Assembly: GCA_013397845.1 (NCBI GenBank)
Contig: VZTG01007654.1
Coordinates: 418,354-482,353 of the forward strand
Direction of reading: 5' to 3'
DNA: 64,000 bases
Source: Melanocharis versteri
Taxonomy: Eukaryota > Chordata > Aves > Passeriformes > Melanocharitidae
Numbering within the stretch: position 1 is the stretch's first letter; each line of letters starts with the position of its first letter. Positions 1 through 12,700 of the stretch are shown piece after piece. A program made the position numbers and the translations under genes. The notes beneath the pieces are model-generated. The model was not told where the DNA came from. It searched no databases and saw only the letters and a program-made list of their open reading frames with translations.

Positions 1-3000
1 TTCTTTGGCAAAACAGTTGTGTTTCTGGGTTGGACGGTCATTTACTGCACAGTTGTCTCTCTCAACTGTTTTTGTATCTAGAACTGATTTAGAAAATCTG
101 TTTCTAATTTACTAATAGGCTGAACAAATGTAGCATGCAAGAAGGAGGCTAATCTGCAACAGTGGGGTGAAAGGCTTTTTGCAGGCCTCCGTTTTTTGAG
201 ATACATTGGCTGTAATGTTGTAGAATTGAACATACCATGTCATTCTCAGATGGTGTGTCACTACAGATAACTTTGCCATGGTTAGATGTGTGAGAACCTA
301 CTGAAATTCCTTGGAATGGCATGTTTCATCAAAGAGCTTAACTTGCCTCTGAATGAAAGAGGATTTATAGTGAGGCTGCTACAAATCAGCCTAATTGACT
401 GAACACTTGCAGCATGAGTTTCTTTCTGACAGCAAAAGACTTAACAGTTTCTGCCTCCTTCCCCCAGAAGTTAACCTGTCTTCTGGAATTAAGAACCTTG
501 AATTTTTTCCTCCCTACTGGACAGTTAGTACAAACCATAATTTTAATGCTTGAGAACACAGTTACTCCAGCAGACAAAAGCATTTGCTTGTTATCAGTTG
601 CTTATTCCCAAAATAGCATAGAACAAAAACACACACACAGATTCATGCTGAAGAGGCCCATCTCACGCTGTAAGAACATCTCTCAGACTAGATTCTGTCA
701 GAGCTGAGTCTCTGGGGCTGACACGGGGATTTTGCCTGTGGGAGGGTGGACACCTCAACCACAACACTTGGACCAGAAGACTCTGAAATGGGCCAAATGT
801 ACAGGTCTTCACTCAAGCTGTGTATGCAGTTGTCCTGTGCCTCTGGAGATGAGAAGAGCAAATCTTGGGTATGATACTGTGTACTGACACTTGAGGAAAT
901 CATTCCTTATTCCACTTTAGATTTTCTTGTCAAGGACTGAAAAAGTCACTTAGTCCAATTTGTTTAACTGGCTTTAAAAAAAAAAAAAAACCTAACCAAA
1001 AGAACCTCATCTTCCTCAGCCCAGGAATGTTGCTAAGCTTATCCATGTTTTTAAAGCAATATGTCCCAAGTGGGCTACAGATTTTTCACCTTTTCTCTGG
1101 ACAGAGCATATTCCACGTACACCATGGATGAGAGTTTCCACCTAACATTGCACAAGCCCTGTGTTGTGTCAGGTTCCTTACCCTGGGCTAAGAACTTGGC
1201 TCCCATCAGATCTGGTGACTGTCAGTTATTTTCTGTGTATGTATGATTTCTGTCACTGGCTGGGGTATGCAAGATTTGTTATAGTCCCAGCATAAGCATA
1301 AACTGGAAGAACAGACTAGAAGGTAGAAGAGGCAAACCAGACAGCTTATTTTGGGCTTTAAACCACGTGGGATTACCCTCACATGACACTTGTGCTACAG
1401 GAGCCTCACACAGCCAGATGCTCAGAGAGCCACTCCACAAAGCCTTGTCAGAGGAACCACCAAGTTAAGTCTACCAGCACGTGGTGTCCAAGCATGGGTT
1501 TTGTTTCCCTTAACTCCCTATTAGTGCCAGAAATGGTCTTCACTGGCCCACTTCAGAACTGCCACATTCAAAAAAGCTGAGTATTGGTGCTGCCCTCCCC
1601 ATTCCAGCCCAGCCCTGCTCCCAGCCTGGAGGACAGTTTTTCTCCAATGCAGATAAGCTCTGCTAGAGACAGAGCTTATGTTTGCTGAGGCACGATTCAG
1701 TGCTCATTGAGTTTGTCACCTGGCCAAAACTTGCCAGTAACTCAAATACAGCAATGGGTATAGCAAGGGTGTAAACAGTCTTCCCACAGTCAGGAAAACC
1801 TGGACAAATTGAAAGAGAGTGGGGAACAATCTGTTGTCATTCTCAGGGCTTTAGCGGAGGCTTTTTAAAATCCCAGCATTATATTAGCACTTGATTCCTG
1901 GCTGCTTAATATTCCATATTTGCTGCTCCATAGTGCATTTGCAGTCTCATGTGTCTGGTCTCTTACTGTGAAGAGGTTACACATGTAATCCCTGAGGCAG
2001 TGGCACTGCCTAAACCTTGCATCCATGTAGTTCTGGCTCCTGTTACCTCTTAGGCTTCCATTTAATAAAAAGGATATATAGAGCTGCATGGATGTGCTTG
2101 CCCACAGCCATACTGCCATTGCCTGGAGTCATGAACTGAGCACTGGGAGAGGAAAAGTCCTACAAAGAGGTGCTGCTACAGCTTCTGTGACCTTTAAGGT
2201 CTTGCTGGTATCCTCCTTGTGTTCCTGGTTCTGCATTTTGCACCTGCCTTTTGTGTCACCATGGGTTGTTTGGGAGCAGAGGGTTATGAGAAGTCTGGGA
2301 TAAGGTGATGAAAGCCTTATTCAGAGCCTCAAGTCTGCCCCGTCCAACACTCTATATCCTGCTTCACTCACAGGACAGAAAGACAGGCTTCTCTCTGGTA
2401 GAGTCATTCTACACTAGTAGGTACTGGCTCCTTAAATTTGAATTTCTACAGTTTTTAGCAATTAACACCTCGTGGCCCCATTTAACAACAGTGATCATCT
2501 CTCTCCTGGAGAAGGTATCCCCTTGGCACCAGGCTCTGCGTGTGGAATGACAGTCAGCCTCAGGAGCTGCCAGCCCACATGGTCCTGCTTGTTTCTTCTG
2601 GATTCCCTGGGCTTCAGCCTCTTTTACCTCAAAGCAGGGCAGCAGCCACCATCTCCTTCATCCTGCCCCTCCTCCTTCCTGCTGCTGCTGCCATACTTTC
2701 ACCAACTAATTAGGCTTTAGGACATTTTTTTAACCCTGCCTTCCCCAGAGATGAAAAGCCATCACAAGCACATACTCACTTTGTCTAAACCTGGCACAAA
2801 TGCCAACCAAGCACACACAGCTTTACAAGGACAGCAAGGGGGCCTGGAAAGCTCTGTCTTGCAATTAATGCATGGGACTGAAAAAATCCATTGTCAGTTC
2901 TAGCAAAGACTGATAAGGAAAACTCAAGGATAGGAATTTTAAGTCTGTTCCAGTATCTAAAAATTAGCCTCTTGCCTCTATTGCCAAGAGGCTAAAATAA

Positions 3001-5944
3001 GGTCCTTAAAATGGTTTGAGGTCTTCCAATGAGGTGGTGATATAGGAGAACTTTAAATATCTAATAATAGTAAGTAGGCTATAAGGAACTTTGCCTCCTC
3101 TTGAAATACAGCCTTTGGTTGCTTTTAGCAGAACAAAGATACTGCCTGAGGTTAGAACAGCATTAAACCTTGGGGAAAATTTGGTTGGCTGGACTGGAAG
3201 CACATAGTGAAAGATGTGATTGAAATGCCAAAGAGCAAGTTTAAGACCTCCACAGTATTTTTTAATTTGCTACATGATGATTAAAATCCCTTCTGCACAT
3301 TGCTTTGATTTCCCTCCCCCTGCCTCAGCACAGCAAAGGGTGCAGGAGCTCTCAGCAGTGTGTCCACACCAAGCTAAATGCTGAGTTTACCAAGGAGAAC
3401 TGTAGAGCTCCTCATGAGCAGTGTGCCAGGGTACAAACCACTCACCAGAACTGCTCAGAGCTAAAGTACAGGAGTCAAAGAACAGTTCTGCTGAGAAACT
3501 CGAGGCTTGGGAATTATTACATGTTCTGTTTCCAGCTCCTTCAGTCTCTCCCATCTGTTTCAGTTCCCCACTAGGATAAAAAAAGAAAGAGAAAAAACAT
3601 GTAAAACACAATCCTATGCTTTCTATCCTTTTATGGGGGAGTGTGTATAGGGAAAGGTCTCCTCTTACATGTGCCCACAGCAGGTAACACAGCAAGAGTC
3701 CTGTCCCCACCTTTGGGCTTCTAGGAGTTACTAATGCAAATAATAATAACAAGCAGTCATCTTCCTATAATGAGGCAACATATTACTACTTTGTCAGGAA
3801 GTGAATGAAAAAAGACTTTCACGCTGTTTCTGAGTGCCTTCACCAGATGGCTTTCCCACACATTTCCTGCTCCCCAGCTCTGGCTCCTGGAGCTGTTTGC
3901 TGCGTGTAGCTTGGGCAAGGCTCATCCTTCCCAGTTCAGCTAGGCTTCTTTTATGGTACATGGAGCACAGGGGAGCGATTTCACAATGTCAGGCTCAGGT
4001 AGTTTTTGCAATGCAAATCTGTTTCCCGGGGCAGGCGAAGAGTGTCGTCTTGCACTGCTGAAACAGCTCCTTGTGTTTAGAGAGGAGCACTGGGCTGCTG
4101 TGGCATCCCTCAGAGGGGCCCTCAATCACCAACTCCTTATATTCACTCAGCATCCAGAGCCAGCATGCTGCTACAAAGAATGAGGTGTTTCAGTCAATCC
4201 CTCTGCTACAGCAAGAACAGAAGCAGCCAGCCTACAATTCTCCAAAGGAGGTATTATTTACTAACCACAAAACCTCCTTTCAGTAATATTTCAGTTGAAG
4301 TTTCTCACTTCATGCTCTAACATGCAGCATGTTAGAGAACTGGCAGGCATTTCCTGGCTTTGCTTTGAAAGAAACAGGTTTTTATTTAAGAACAAGCTGA
4401 CCATATTCTGTTTTCCTTTCCAGATTACTTGTATTTTAAATACATCCTTTTATGGTCAAGAACACACAAGAGAGGCAGGTCTGTTGTCAGTTATTAATTT
4501 TAAGAGATTTTTCTGAATGGTTGGTTGCTGGGTCTATCAGCATAGGAACAATGTTGGTTTTAAGAAATTCAGATTATTCACTGAAAAAGAAAGTTACTGG
4601 AAGAAGTGTGCTGGGCAAGATACACTGCTTTTGCCATGCCAGAGATTTGTAGCAGTTACACTATGAATTATGTCTTTGATTCCTTATTTTATCCATACAG
4701 GTGTTTAATGCGAGCCTCCTTATGTTTCTTGTTTATTAAGTTGTCTCAAATAGCCCAGTGAGGTCTACTGGGAGTTCAGTCCTTAGCACAGAGGCAAGTC
4801 AGGCTGAATTTAAGTCTTGCTTCAGGGGGTTTATTTTTAACCAGACAAAGATCCTGAGTGGACCTGGGCTAAAGAAGACTATTCCTACCTTTCAAGGTGC
4901 AGATCAGCCACTACACTGAATTCTTTTTCATACCAGCTCTCCGGTTTTTGCTCTTCAAAGTGTTTACTGTACCTATTCAGTGAGTAGCTTATTGTGAGGA
5001 ACTCTACCTGGAACTCCTCAAGCACAGAGTCCTGCAGAGCAAATCTTCACCTGCATCACCACCGAGCAGTCTGAAATCAATGGAAAGGGAGATTGCAGGA
5101 GAAAAGGCAGCACTGCTTCCTGTTGAAGGGGATGAAGTACCTGCTTGTCATGGCAGCTTCGGTGGGGCTGCTCATTCTTTGGGGGAAGGCAGGCAGCCCC
5201 TGAGCACTGTTTTGTGCCTGGCATAAGGCTCACTCGTGTCACACATTATGAGGTGACAGGAAACAGACACCAGCACCAGACAGAGCCAAACACCAATTCC
5301 AGCAAACCTCCCAGTAACCTCATTCCCCAGCTCCCCACCCCTCTGGAGCATCAGCAGATCCTCACGCCACATAGCCAGATCCCTGATCACCCAGGGAATA
5401 CTAATGAGAAAGGCTCCTTCTCTCCAGTTGCTTCTCCTCTAGCAGAGAGCACTTGTTAATAATTCAGCTTCATGCCACATCAGGCCTGGAGTGCTGAGGC
5501 TTTCCATGCTAAAGCTGTAAATATAGGACGTGACTGCAGCTGCGTGTTCTCACCTGCAAAGTCCTTCAATGAAATGATTCAGTGCCCTAGAAGGTAATGA
5601 AGAAACACCTTGAGGTCACTCTGAGTGGCACTTACCCACCATCCCTCTGGGAGATCAAGGAGAAAGGCTCAACCCTCTGCTGAGAGTCAGTCCAAGCCTG
5701 CAGCACCAGTTAACCCCATTTTAGGACACACAGGGCTTTGGGACCCAACAGGAACAGGGCCATCCAGACACCAAGGAATAAATACAGGAAGTGCCAAAGA
5801 AGTAATTTCAGCAAACATGAGGGGGAGGCACCCCTACAGAGTTTGCCCAAGGATTTTGCAGACACTCATTTCATGAAAGATTTTTACCCTTGAGGTCTTT
5901 GGTTTAAGTGCTGATGAGTGCTTAGGGAATGGGCAGAAAGAGAA

Positions 5945-6225
5945 TGGGCTGTAGTTATAGTACGAGGGGGAATGGGCACAAATCAAAAGAAGGGAAATTT
6001 AGGTTAAGTATTAGAAAGAAATTCTCTCCTGTGAGGGTGCTGAGACACTGGAGCAGGTTGCCCAGGGAGGTTGTGGCCGTCCCAGTCCTGGAAATGTTCA
6101 AAACCAGGTTGGACAGGGCTTGGAACAGCCTGGTCTAGTGGGAGGATTCCCTGCCTGTGGCAGGGGGAGTTGGGACTAGATGATCTGTAAGGTCCAATCC
6201 CTTAACATTTCATGCTTCTATGAAA
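5945..6225 (+). mobile_element. CR1 LINE, 5'-truncated 3' end
   Basis: The stretch follows the CR1 3' consensus in order: a 'gaaattctctcctgtgaggg' block, 'actggagcaggttgcccagg', a 'ggttggacagggcttgg' block, and the terminal 'gactagatgatctgtaaggt' segment ending in 'cttctatga'. This is the avian/sauropsid chicken-repeat-1 family. Only the non-coding 3' tail is present; no reverse transcriptase remains. The left edge is approximate. Confidence 0.9.
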
Positions 6226-6529
6226 GCTGTGCACGGAATAAAACAGAGGCTAATGAATAGCAAAGCCCTCCCTGGGAAAAGGATTAAACTACTATTAAGG
6301 GTAAAAAAAAAAGTTACTCTTAAGGCAGTGGAACTACACTGGGCAAAAGGATGGCACCCCTGGGTCCCAGGCGCTGGGTGGGACCCTCATCCTCCTCTGG
6401 GGCAGCAGAGCATCCTCTCCATCCCCGGGTACCCCTCGCTGTTTGCTGGATGACAGCACGGCATGTCCCAGCTGGTGATGTTGCTGTGGCAACCGGGTGT
6501 GATTTCTCTGCTTGTAATGCCACGACAGT

Positions 6530-6720
6530 CAGGGACACGCAGGGAGACGCACTTGTGACGTCCGAGGCGGGCAGGCGGTGGCCGCGGCCCGTCTGCCACC
6601 CCCGTGGGCTCGGCTCGCTGCCAGGACGTGTTCCCGCGTCGCCTCTGCATCCCCCGCGGGCCCCTCCCCGCCCTTCCTCCTCTGCTCACGGCAATTTCCC
6701 CTCCAAAATCGCGCTGGAGC
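6530..6720. other. Short CpG-rich patch in the upstream intron
   Basis: CpG dinucleotides are much denser here than in the surrounding AT-rich intron, and a cAMP-response-like TGACGTCC lies near the left edge. It could be a small intronic promoter or enhancer, or only a GC-rich island. I see no BICDL1-like coding sequence in it. Confidence 0.35.
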
Positions 6721-9700
6721 TGTCCTGTTGTCTGTGCCACCCACAGTGAGCTCCCGAGCCTGCTGGGGGACAGGTGAACATTTTATACCCTGGTGAAAAG
6801 AGCCCCTTGTGAGCAGGTCAGCGAGCCCACGCAGGGTTACCCCTCCAGGGTTTGGCACAGAGCATCTCCCGGGAGCCCAGCTCGGGAGTGGCACCAGAGA
6901 AATGATTGTCTGCCACAGCTACTGAGCTTCCAGACTGCACGGCTCATCTCGCACCCTCAGAGGCTCTCGGTGCCTCGATGGAGCAGCAGAGTGCCCCGGG
7001 AGACAGCACAGAACCACACCTCCTGTTCCACCACCACCCCCTTTCCCTGGGCAGCACATCTGCAGTGTCCAGAGCACTCTCTAGGACAAATACACGTAGG
7101 TGTAAAGCCCCTGGTAGTCAGCCATACACTGTTCTTCCCTGCACTTCGGCTGAGCCCAGCTCACAGCCCAGCCTTCTCCTCCAGCAAGTGGTCCTCGAAG
7201 AGATTTCCAGAGTTCATGCAAGGCTTCTGTCTTGAGACATCAGCAGCACCGCTAATCTGTGAACATCTGAAAGCCAGAATCCAACATAAAACTGAAGCTG
7301 AACTTTTCCTGGAGTAAGGAGATAAAATTCTGAATGAGTCCTTTCCTCGCCTCTTGCACTGCGCTAAAAATTTCAAGTGGCTATTCTGTTTACATCCAGG
7401 TTGTTTATTGGAATTGTTTTATTATGCAGTAGCTCAGAGGTAGGAACACATGGGCAGAAGAAATTTTTTCCAAATATTTCTGCTTATTCACACTTGCTGT
7501 AAACACTTCCTCCAGGAGATTCTAGAAAGTAGGACACAGAAGGTGTTTGTATCCAGCCACTGCATTACTAGCTAGAACCAGAGACAAACATGATGGAGAG
7601 CTTTGCAAATAGCTACATAAGAAAAAACCAATTAAAAGCATTTGATCTTTAAAGACCCATTCTGGGTTATAAAGTTTGCACACCTTATAATGAAAGTCTT
7701 TAAATTCCTTTTTTTTCCAAGCAGGCTTGCTTTTTCTAAATGCAATTTAGTAGACAATAGCTCAAGAGGGAAGTCTCTTCTACACTGAGAGGGTTTTGCC
7801 AGCTGTATTGGGTGCTCTGATTACCCATGAAATCAGAGGCCTCTTGCAAAACAGCCTAGAGCTTAACCAGCATTTTGTTTAGAATGGCATTTAGCAGAAC
7901 CCAGTTAATTTTGAGCACAGATGCAGGATCAGCAAGACACTCTTGTTGACTTCTGGTGGCCACAATGCAATACAGAGCTGGCTCATGCTTGGCAGCACCA
8001 CCACAGGGATGGGAAATGCCACCTCAGATGGGGACACAACAGCATCCAGAGGCAAGGGTACAACAGGAAACAGCTGAAGGACGAGGACACAAGTCAAGGG
8101 ATCTGCACATCAAAGCAACTGGAGTAAAAGGCTGCTCATTAGCAGCCCAAGAGAGCGTTTAATTTGGAGGAGATACAGGCTGGCCTAACAGTCTCAGTAG
8201 TTATCCTTCTTTAGAGGCTCAGTTCTGTAGATGCCAAGACCTGCAATAGATTTCCATCATGGATGGGATCCCTGGCAGTGTTTGAGAGGGGACTGCTGAG
8301 GTCAGAAGTGTTGGCAACAATTCCATTAGCTGTTCTCACCCTCTCCTAGCTATTCTTCCCTGGAAGGTTCGAATGTTGAAGCATGGAAAGAACATTTTTA
8401 AAAGGGAGAGCTGCTTGGATAGTTTCAGCTGAGTTATGACTACCAGGATTAGCACAGTAATGCAGATGTGTCATACATACAGAGCTTTCACAGAACAGTG
8501 ACACGATCTGCAGATGTTTGGGTAACTAAAGCAACCAGCTCATTGGATTTGCCCTTTAAATGGAATCCTTGAGTTCCTTTGCACTTCAGTGCACCAAGAT
8601 AACGAAATTTAACCTTGTGATTGCTTTGTTCTCTACATCCTTTAAAGTCTGTTCCTGAATCCACTTCCAGACTTGGCACAGTTTTGTGACAGGGGTGCTC
8701 TTAGAAAGCTGTTCTATTTGGCAACTATTTAGCCTGAGCTGTTCCCGGTTACTTGTTGAACAAAGCACCATTGTATTTGGCTGTCTACAAGCTCAGATCC
8801 AGAAAAAGGGAAGTCTTCTACAATTCAGGTGTAGACCAGCAGATTTGTCACTCACATCAGGACCGTTAGACAGGTACAAACCTTAAGACTTGCTGGAGGG
8901 AAGGGTCTATAATTGTAGAAGAGATCCATAGTCCCAATTGCTTTTGCAGGTGAAGTGCTTCAGGACAAAAACACCCACAAATTTCAAGAGAAGGGCACCT
9001 TTTGGAGAAGTACCTGAAGAGTTCCCCATTGTTTCTTTACTTGGTTAGCAAGTGATTGGCACAGATTTTACTGGAACACCAGGAAACTGAGGCACTGACA
9101 GACTAGGCAGCAATTGTCAGTGTAAACCAATAAACAAGACCCTAGTGAATGAAAAATCTCCTCTCCACTCAAGCAGAGGACACAAGAGTTTGAGCTTTTC
9201 TCTTGATCTTATAGAATGGGGATGAACTGGGGTGGGGCTTTTTGTTTGTTTTTAAGGTTGATGGAACAGGGATTTAGTGATCTATATCCCACATTGACAG
9301 TGTGACAGGGTAAAGCTACTGTTCAGACATTACTCCTTGACCGAGTATAAGCTTTATTCTCCATGTCCCTTACAGAGAGGGCATTGTGTATAAACTGCAG
9401 GATAAGAACTAGACTGATATTAAAAAAAAAACCAGCTGTAAGTTTGGCTGAGTAGAGGAGATGGCCCAGAGATTCTACAAGGTCTCCATCAAAGGAAACG
9501 TTTGGAAAGTGGCAAAGTAGCCACCAGTCAGGGAGGGCTGGCCAATTTTTGCACTGATATGAGAAGAATTAGGCAAAGTTAAGTCTGAAAGAGACTTTCT
9601 GAGGTTTCCCTTTTCTGCAGGCAAGAGTTTGACTAACATCAGATCACGTCTTCTTGCTGTTGATGAATACTAAAGAATGAGGCAGAGAAGCCTGAGGGAA

Positions 9701-12700
9701 TACTCACAAGGAATGAGTGATCCCAGAGGCTTTGGAACTGACTTGCATTTTCACTCTACATGGACATAAAGTAATGAAAGGGTGAAAACAAATGTAAACA
9801 GGGTATTATTCAAAATGCTTGAATAGACTCATATTTTGTGGGAGTTATACTTTTGAACAGATTTATGTTTGGAAGAAGAAAAATGAGAAAGCCTGGAATG
9901 ACCATGTTTGTTCAAAGAGGTCGTTGGTAGACTGTAACAGTGTGATATTTGTCTAAATAGCATCTATTGATCGGCTATGAAGTCACACAGTGATTTGCCA
10001 ACTCAAATTATTCCTGTAGGTTTGCCTCTATTCCAGAGAGATTTATTTCCCTAGGCTTTACTGGATGTTGTACTTCACTTTGTGCACAAATTCTCCCTAA
10101 ATGTTGTGCTGCTTAGCCTTCATTTCCCTCTCCACCTTAGTGCAAGGGACCAGACTCTTAGTGAAATCTAACCAATAAATATTTAATGCTTTAAGAGGTC
10201 CAGGCTTATGAAATTTATGATTTCATTAATGCCACCTCTTCCTGGGGCCTTCCTGTGCCTGAGGCACTGCTGCCGTGGGCACAGGCCCTCACCCTGCAGA
10301 GCTGCAGACAAGGAGAGGTCTCCTAGGCTTGGGCTGCTTTATCAGCAGAAGCTGCAATAAACCAGTCCAGGCATTATCCAATGCAGCAGCTCAGTTAATC
10401 TCTGCTTACCCAGATTAACTCTGGCATCACGAGACACAGCCCATCAGCTGCAGGCTGGCTCTCAGCATCTCCCTCCTTTCAAAGGAGTTATTTGCATCAG
10501 GCATTCAAAACTTGGGAAATTCCTTCTGTCTTCCCATCCTTCTTAATCCTCCATCAAGAGACAGTATCAGAGACTAAGAAGGTCAAACTGGGGGGAGGGG
10601 GAAGGAGACAGGCAGTTTTCTCCCTCATTACAGGTCACTGCCTCACCTCAGTGCAGGAAGGGAAGATTTGCCCAGTGTGGGACAGCTCCAGACCACACGA
10701 CTTAAGTGCTCCTGGTCCCAGACGTGGGCCTCCTCCAACAATCTCTGACCCTTTCCATGGCCAGGGAGCACCCTGCCAAGAAAATATTTTGCTGTGTGAA
10801 ACCAACAGTGCAGAAGCCTTTCCAAGCATGAACTTGTTCAAATGAAGATATTAACTCTCTGGCTTCTTTTAATCTCCCTAAGCAGAGCTATAAGCCACCC
10901 TAGGTCAGGGAAAGTGGCATGACTGACCAAAATGCCTGTCTAGGCCCACATACCAAGTAGGCCATGGTGCTAACCCTGCCCACAGCTCAGTGGGTGTGAC
11001 ACAAGCACCCAGGGCCAGGTGTCTGTGGTGCAGCTGGGTTCACCCTGGGGACAGGGATGGAGGCATGAGCTGTCTGTAAAGCCATTGACAAAGCACACAC
11101 ACCTCCATGCCTGTGAGTACACCACCACCTCCACTCTTCCTTCCCCTCACACTACTTGGCATCCAAGACCTTTGCATGAGGCACCTGTGAGTATTTCAAG
11201 CACGTGGAGTGGACAGTTTTCATTAGGCCTGTGTCAGCACCACAGACTGAAATGGCTTTTTTACACTGTTTATCCTTGTGTATGCTCTGCTGATGCCACA
11301 GAGTGCAGGTGGCTGGACAGGGAACTCGCAGCACTGCAAAAGCCTTGTCTGCCCCTCCCCACAGCACTGGATGAGGCCACTGCAGGATAAAAGGAAGAAT
11401 CAAGGCCAGGCTGCTGCTGCTTTAATTTCACAGGGACATTTTTTGCATGTGCACCAGTCCTCCATATTCATCACAGAAGAGGTAGTACTTCAAAGGCACT
11501 CAAATAATCACTTCTTGGTGCATTCCACCGGCATCGTTAGGCAAATGTCCATAAATACCCTTCTCACATATCTTGTTTCACTCAGATTATCCTTGTCTCC
11601 TTGGCAACTGTCAGATGATGTATAATGCTAGCAGGGATTAGCCCCAATGAGCCTTATAACCCTCGTGTAAATTCTGACTCTGTGAAGGGACCTGGCCAAA
11701 ACACTCCTTTCCTGGTAATGTTTAATTGTTGCCATAAACAATATTAAATCCTAGACCCTTCCAAGCAAACCTGAGTAAGGATGAAAACCAATAGAAAGCT
11801 TTTTAAGTAGTAGTATTTGTCTTGTCCTCCAAATAAATAAGTTTGAGACATGGATATACTTGGTGTTTCACAGCTTGACACATAAAGCTGTATTTTGCAT
11901 CAGTACTTGAGAGAAGGCTTGTGCTGAAAACTTGGCTCTAATATCTTTATCTTCTTCATCCCTTGTTGTCAGTGGGGATCACAGTGGGAAATTCCAAATC
12001 CCTGCAAGAGCTTAACAAAATTATGCTACACTTTAACCTAGTAATTTCTGAAAACTTTCTGGTGTTCAGGTCATCAGTTGGTGTGCACACACTGTCTGGC
12101 ATAGGTTGTACTGAGACTGTCTGCCTCTGGGCAAGCAGCTCTGGGTTGCACCCTCACGCCCCACTGCTCAGGCAGACATGACCAAAGCACCAAGTCAAGG
12201 AGCTTCAACACGTGCTCCACTTGCACGAAGCTTGTTTCTACTCCACATGATATGTGAGTCTGCTGAGGAAGAAGTTGGTTGTCTCATGTGGCATCCTGGG
12301 CACTCAAAGCCAGCTTTTGCCATGTGTGGCACTGGCATGAGACCTGTCTCCACACAGGAGATGCAGAGAGTGCCAGTGCATGGAGCTGAGCAGCCCTGCA
12401 TTGCATACAAGTGTTAAGAGTTGAAGATCTAAGTGATAAAAGCCTATCTGTGCTGCAGTAGTGACATGGTTAAACTACTTGTTCCTTCTTCAGTCCTTTC
12501 AGCTCTTTATAACTTTCCAGGTTGGGAATATCTGCTCTAATTCAACAGAACAACAAAAAATATCTTTAAGCAGAGCCAAGGAAAGGAGGCTGAAATCAGC
12601 ACCAGCCTCAGGAACAAAACCAAATCCAGACATACAGCAGCAGAAATAATAGTATTTCTGTAATTAGGCAAACAAATCTCTGGCACAGCACCGTGTCTAA

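Noticed and set aside
6351..6894. CpG-rich patch as a first exon of BICDL1
   Set aside because: None of its frames resembles the BICDL1 N-terminus or its CC1 box, and the missing N-terminal coiled coil is not found between here and 24,701.
8250..8335. CR1-like words (atgggatccctggcagtgtt)
   Set aside because: One isolated block without the neighbouring consensus segments.
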